A stretch of DNA of 41,815 nucleotides from Spartobacteria bacterium (GTDB lineage: Bacteria > Verrucomicrobiota > Verrucomicrobiia > Chthoniobacterales > Terrimicrobiaceae). The notes beneath the pieces were generated by a model that ran no database searches, was not told the origin of the DNA, and was given only the letters and a program-made list of their open reading frames with translations. The stretch is taken from NCBI GenBank assembly GCA_947499885.1, contig CANMQB010000004.1:1-41815 (forward strand), in the 5' to 3' direction. A program made the translations under genes and the position numbers. Position 1 is the stretch's first letter, and each line of letters opens with the position of its first letter. Shown here one piece after another: positions 39,719 to 41,815 of the stretch.

Positions 39719-41481
39719 TCTTTACCCATGTCGCGAACGAGGTGTACTGCGGCCAGCGTCACGCCGCAGCGGCGGAGCAGGCTCGCGGGAACGCCAGTTG
39801 CGGAGATGGTCAGGCGATGGGGGCCTTCACCGAGAGAGACTTTCCCGAGTTTCACTGGGCGCCTCTCGTAGGAGCAGAGTTTCGATTGATTGCCTTCCGG
39901 CGGATCATAAACGGCAGAGACCGTCTGGCCTTCGCATTCGGCATGGAGAGCGAACCCGACATCCCAATCGCCATAGAAAAAGGTTTGAAGAATCGCTTCG
40001 ATGGCATACTCACCGGACATTGCTGCATAAAACTCCCAAGTCAGTCGCACATCGTCGCTGAACCAGCGCTCTGTGACGCCCGACATCGATACGCAAGCGC
40101 GTGAATCCGCGTTTTTTTCAAGCACGGCACGCCGGGCTCTCATTTCGATGACTCCATTTTCATTTTCCACCAGCCGGTTATCAATCCGAGGGGCCTCGAC
40201 GAGTTCCACGCGGATCACCGCGCAGTGTGCATCCGGCGATTGCTGCGGAAGGCGCAAGCGAAGCTCCGGCGGAAGCACTCCCTTATCAATTTGCTCAAAG
40301 GCCAGATCCTCCTGGGTCGCGAGCAGGGTGCAGCGGGCAACCTTGCTCAGAAGCCCCATAAGAGAAACGCTCGCCTGCCACTCTTGGATGAAGAGATAGA
40401 GATTGTTTCCTTTGGCAGTGATTTTTCCCCATGAAGGAGGAACATCAAAAGGAGAGCCTTGAGTTCCATAGATCGCCTCGCCGTTGACTCGCAGCCAAGT
40501 GCCCATGCCCTGGAGCCGATTCTGGGCCTCGTCGGGAATTTGCCCCAATTCATCTGGGCCTACGTTGAGAAGGAAATTTCCCCCGGCACTGGCAATCTCG
40601 ACCAGCTCGGAAATGAGCTTGGAGGTGGTCCGATAGGGATTCTCCTTGTTGGTATTGTGTCCCCAACTGCGATTCATCACCATCGGGGTTTCAAAATCGA
40701 TACCCCGCTGGTCGGGAATCTCATTGTCTCCGCAGCTCAGGTAGTCGAATTCTGCACTTTCGCCGATCCGGCTATTGATGATGCACTCTGGGCAAATTTC
40801 TCGAACGATATCGATGAGTTCCTGCGCTTGATCCGGGCGGATCAGACTTGGCGTGTCGAACCAGATTAATGCGGGATTGTATTGGGTTAAAATCTCTCGC
40901 AAATGAGGTTTGGAGACCTCATCCAAGAAAACTTGGAGGTTTTTCTTCTCCTCGTCCGGATAGTCCCAAAAGTTGCCATAGTTTCCAATGTGGATCGCAT
41001 TATGAGGATCCAAGCTCTGGGCGTGAGGATGCCGCCATTCCCGCACATGGGAGAAATAGAGGCAGAACTTGATGCCCTCTTCGCGGCAGGCTTCTGCCAA
41101 CTCGGCCATGGGGTCGCGTTTGAACGGGGTTGCATCGATGATGTTGTAATCGTTCACCTTACTGCGGAACATGGCGAAGCCGTCGTGGTGTTTGGCCATG
41201 GCGACGATGTATTTCATCCCGGCATCTTTGGCGATCCGCACCCACTCGCGGGCATTGAACTCTACGGGATTGAATTGGGCTGCCAGTTGGTCGTATTCTT
41301 TAACAGGAATCCGCCGCGTGTATTGCACCCACTCTCCTGCGGCTTTGAGAGCATAGACTCCCCAGGTGATCATCATTCCGAATCGGGCTTCCCGCCACCA
41401 GGCGAGGTGTTGGTCCTTTGATTGGCTCATTTCATTGTTGGTTTTCATTGTTGGTTTTGAGAGTGGATTATGGCTTTTCAT
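39715..41481 (-). CDS. GH29 alpha-L-fucosidase
   Basis: This 588-residue protein is a GH29 alpha-L-fucosidase, releasing L-fucose from glycans. Catalytic elements: AKHHDGFAMF in the substrate site, and the nucleophile Asp in ALIWFDTPS. GNFLLNVGPDELGQIP is the family's conserved C-terminal barrel motif. A beta-sandwich of about 200 residues follows. The usual FIHWG motif at the active-site start reads MMITWG here, so the conserved His is Thr. No signal peptide is visible, suggesting cytoplasmic action on imported oligosaccharides. The start at 41481 is one base after the preceding hydrolase fragment's stop; ATG codons at 41448 and 41430 are alternatives. It is the first complete gene of the minus-strand operon and links directly to the fucose pathway. 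Confidence 0.92.
   Translation of the reverse strand: MKSHNPLSKPTMKTNNEMSQSKDQHLAWWREARFGMMITWGVYALKAAGEWVQYTRRIPVKEYDQLAAQFNPVEFNAREWVRIAKDAGMKYIVAMAKHHDGFAMFRSKVNDYNIIDATPFKRDPMAELAEACREEGIKFCLYFSHVREWRHPHAQSLDPHNAIHIGNYGNFWDYPDEEKKNLQVFLDEVSKPHLREILTQYNPALIWFDTPSLIRPDQAQELIDIVREICPECIINSRIGESAEFDYLSCGDNEIPDQRGIDFETPMVMNRSWGHNTNKENPYRTTSKLISELVEIASAGGNFLLNVGPDELGQIPDEAQNRLQGMGTWLRVNGEAIYGTQGSPFDVPPSWGKITAKGNNLYLFIQEWQASVSLMGLLSKVARCTLLATQEDLAFEQIDKGVLPPELRLRLPQQSPDAHCAVIRVELVEAPRIDNRLVENENGVIEMRARRAVLEKNADSRACVSMSGVTERWFSDDVRLTWEFYAAMSGEYAIEAILQTFFYGDWDVGFALHAECEGQTVSAVYDPPEGNQSKLCSYERRPVKLGKVSLGEGPHRLTISATGVPASLLRRCGVTLAAVHLVRDMGKE
41433..41458. repeat. Tandem 13-bp repeat in the 5' end of the fucosidase gene
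   Basis: CATTGTTGGTTTT occurs twice head to tail at 41433-41445 and 41446-41458. It covers the region between the possible start codons. Because 13 is not a multiple of 3, gain or loss of one copy would change the frame of the upstream start relative to the body. Confidence 0.85.
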
Positions 41482-41482
41482 T

Positions 41483-41673
41483 TTAGGTATCCGTGGCGGA
41501 GAGCGTCTTGGTTTGTTTCCGGATAAAATCCAGAATCAGCGTGGGATCTTCGAGGTCATGTGGATGGTGGCCGGCACCTGGCTTGAGAATCACCAGAATC
41601 GGGCCGCCCATTTTTTCGTAGCGTTCTTTGACGATCGCCGCATTTTCCTCGTGGGGAACGATGGGATCGGCCG
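41483..41673 (-). pseudogene. 3' remnant of an alpha/beta hydrolase, truncated by the repeat
   Basis: The minus-strand frame ending at 41483 encodes the end of an alpha/beta hydrolase: DPIVPHEENAAIVKERY (acidic residue) and GAGHHPHDLEDPTLILDFI (catalytic His), then QTKTLSATDT and the stop. This matches the corresponding part of the first domain at 31524-33209. Upstream of position 41673 the sequence switches abruptly to the CPBP gene copy in a different frame, so the hydrolase lacks its N-terminal part. Either a recombination event or an assembly join produced it. Confidence 0.75.
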
Positions 41674-41815
41674 AGGCCCAGCACTTGCGCGGTGAGCACA
41701 CCGCCGATGATCGAAAAACTTTGGAGAAAGATCGACGCGCCGATGTAGAGCGTCGTGGCGAGGCACAGCAGCACCCACGCATCACGCGTGGGTGCCTGTG
41801 TTCGTGGCATCAAGG
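41674..41815. repeat. 142-bp direct repeat, copy 2 (right window edge)
   Basis: This copy is nearly identical to 39103-39244 and reaches the last base of the window, so the true repeat may continue. On the minus strand it encodes the first residues of the CPBP protein (starting MPRTQAPTRDAWVL) and then joins the hydrolase remnant out of frame. Confidence 0.9.

Noticed and set aside
1-41815. CRISPR array, rRNA, tRNA or riboswitch
   Set aside because: No regularly spaced short repeats were seen, and no rRNA, tRNA or riboswitch-like structure was recognised by eye. A computed tRNA and covariance-model scan was not possible.

Overview
The window looks like one contig from a Gram-negative, polysaccharide-degrading bacterium, most likely a member of the Verrucomicrobiota (possibly Opitutae). 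This placement is inferred from family content: a passenger-repeat autotransporter, AraC regulators beside sugar-acid genes, sulfatase and fucosidase genes, and a stand-alone secretin-N-like domain. No rRNA or other taxonomic marker is present. Both contig ends lie in repeated DNA. The left end holds the first codons of an IS1634-type transposase. The right end is a 142-bp near-exact copy of sequence 2.6 kb upstream.

1-10.5 kb is mostly housekeeping: an ABC-F ATPase, FtsH, a DUF2334 deacetylase translationally coupled to a PHP-glycosyltransferase fusion, a membrane protein, glutaredoxin, MsrA, and a BaiN-type flavoprotein.

10.5-19.3 kb encodes what reads as a complete non-phosphorylating (oxidative) L-fucose (6-deoxy-L-galactose) pathway in two facing operons. 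Plus-strand operon: an RraA-family protein, a split UxaA-type dehydratase, L-fucose dehydrogenase, L-fuconolactonase, 2-keto-3-deoxy-L-fuconate dehydrogenase and a diketo-deoxyfuconate hydrolase, headed by a divergent IclR regulator. Minus-strand operon: an L-rhamnose/L-fucose mutarotase, another SDR and L-fuconate dehydratase (enolase superfamily), headed by a divergent AraC regulator. Two unrelated fuconate dehydratase candidates and two possible lower branches coexist. A hairpin terminator separates the two operons.

20.6-25.1 kb holds a second AraC regulator, divergent from a xylose-isomerase-like TIM-barrel protein, a medium-chain dehydrogenase and a sialate O-acetylesterase-like SGNH enzyme. 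A frameshifted GH29 fucosidase fragment follows, then a 1207-residue autotransporter with three 64-residue repeats. About 580 bp of non-coding DNA with a perfect 21-bp palindrome comes next.

29.8-41.8 kb is a minus-strand polysaccharide-utilisation operon. In transcription order it holds a GH29 alpha-L-fucosidase, a small secretin-N-like secreted protein, a CPBP protease fused to a signal-peptidase-like domain without its catalytic residues, an SGNH hydrolase, a clan GH-A hydrolase, a GH43/GH117-like beta-propeller enzyme, a fused double alpha/beta hydrolase and a sulfatase. Several junctions overlap by 4 bp. The inferred logic is that secreted sulfatase, esterases and fucosidase release fucose (or a related 6-deoxy/L-galacto sugar) from a sulfated glycan, and the oxidative pathway takes it to pyruvate plus lactate or lactaldehyde. 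No sugar transporter, lactaldehyde dehydrogenase or microcompartment shell gene was seen in the window.
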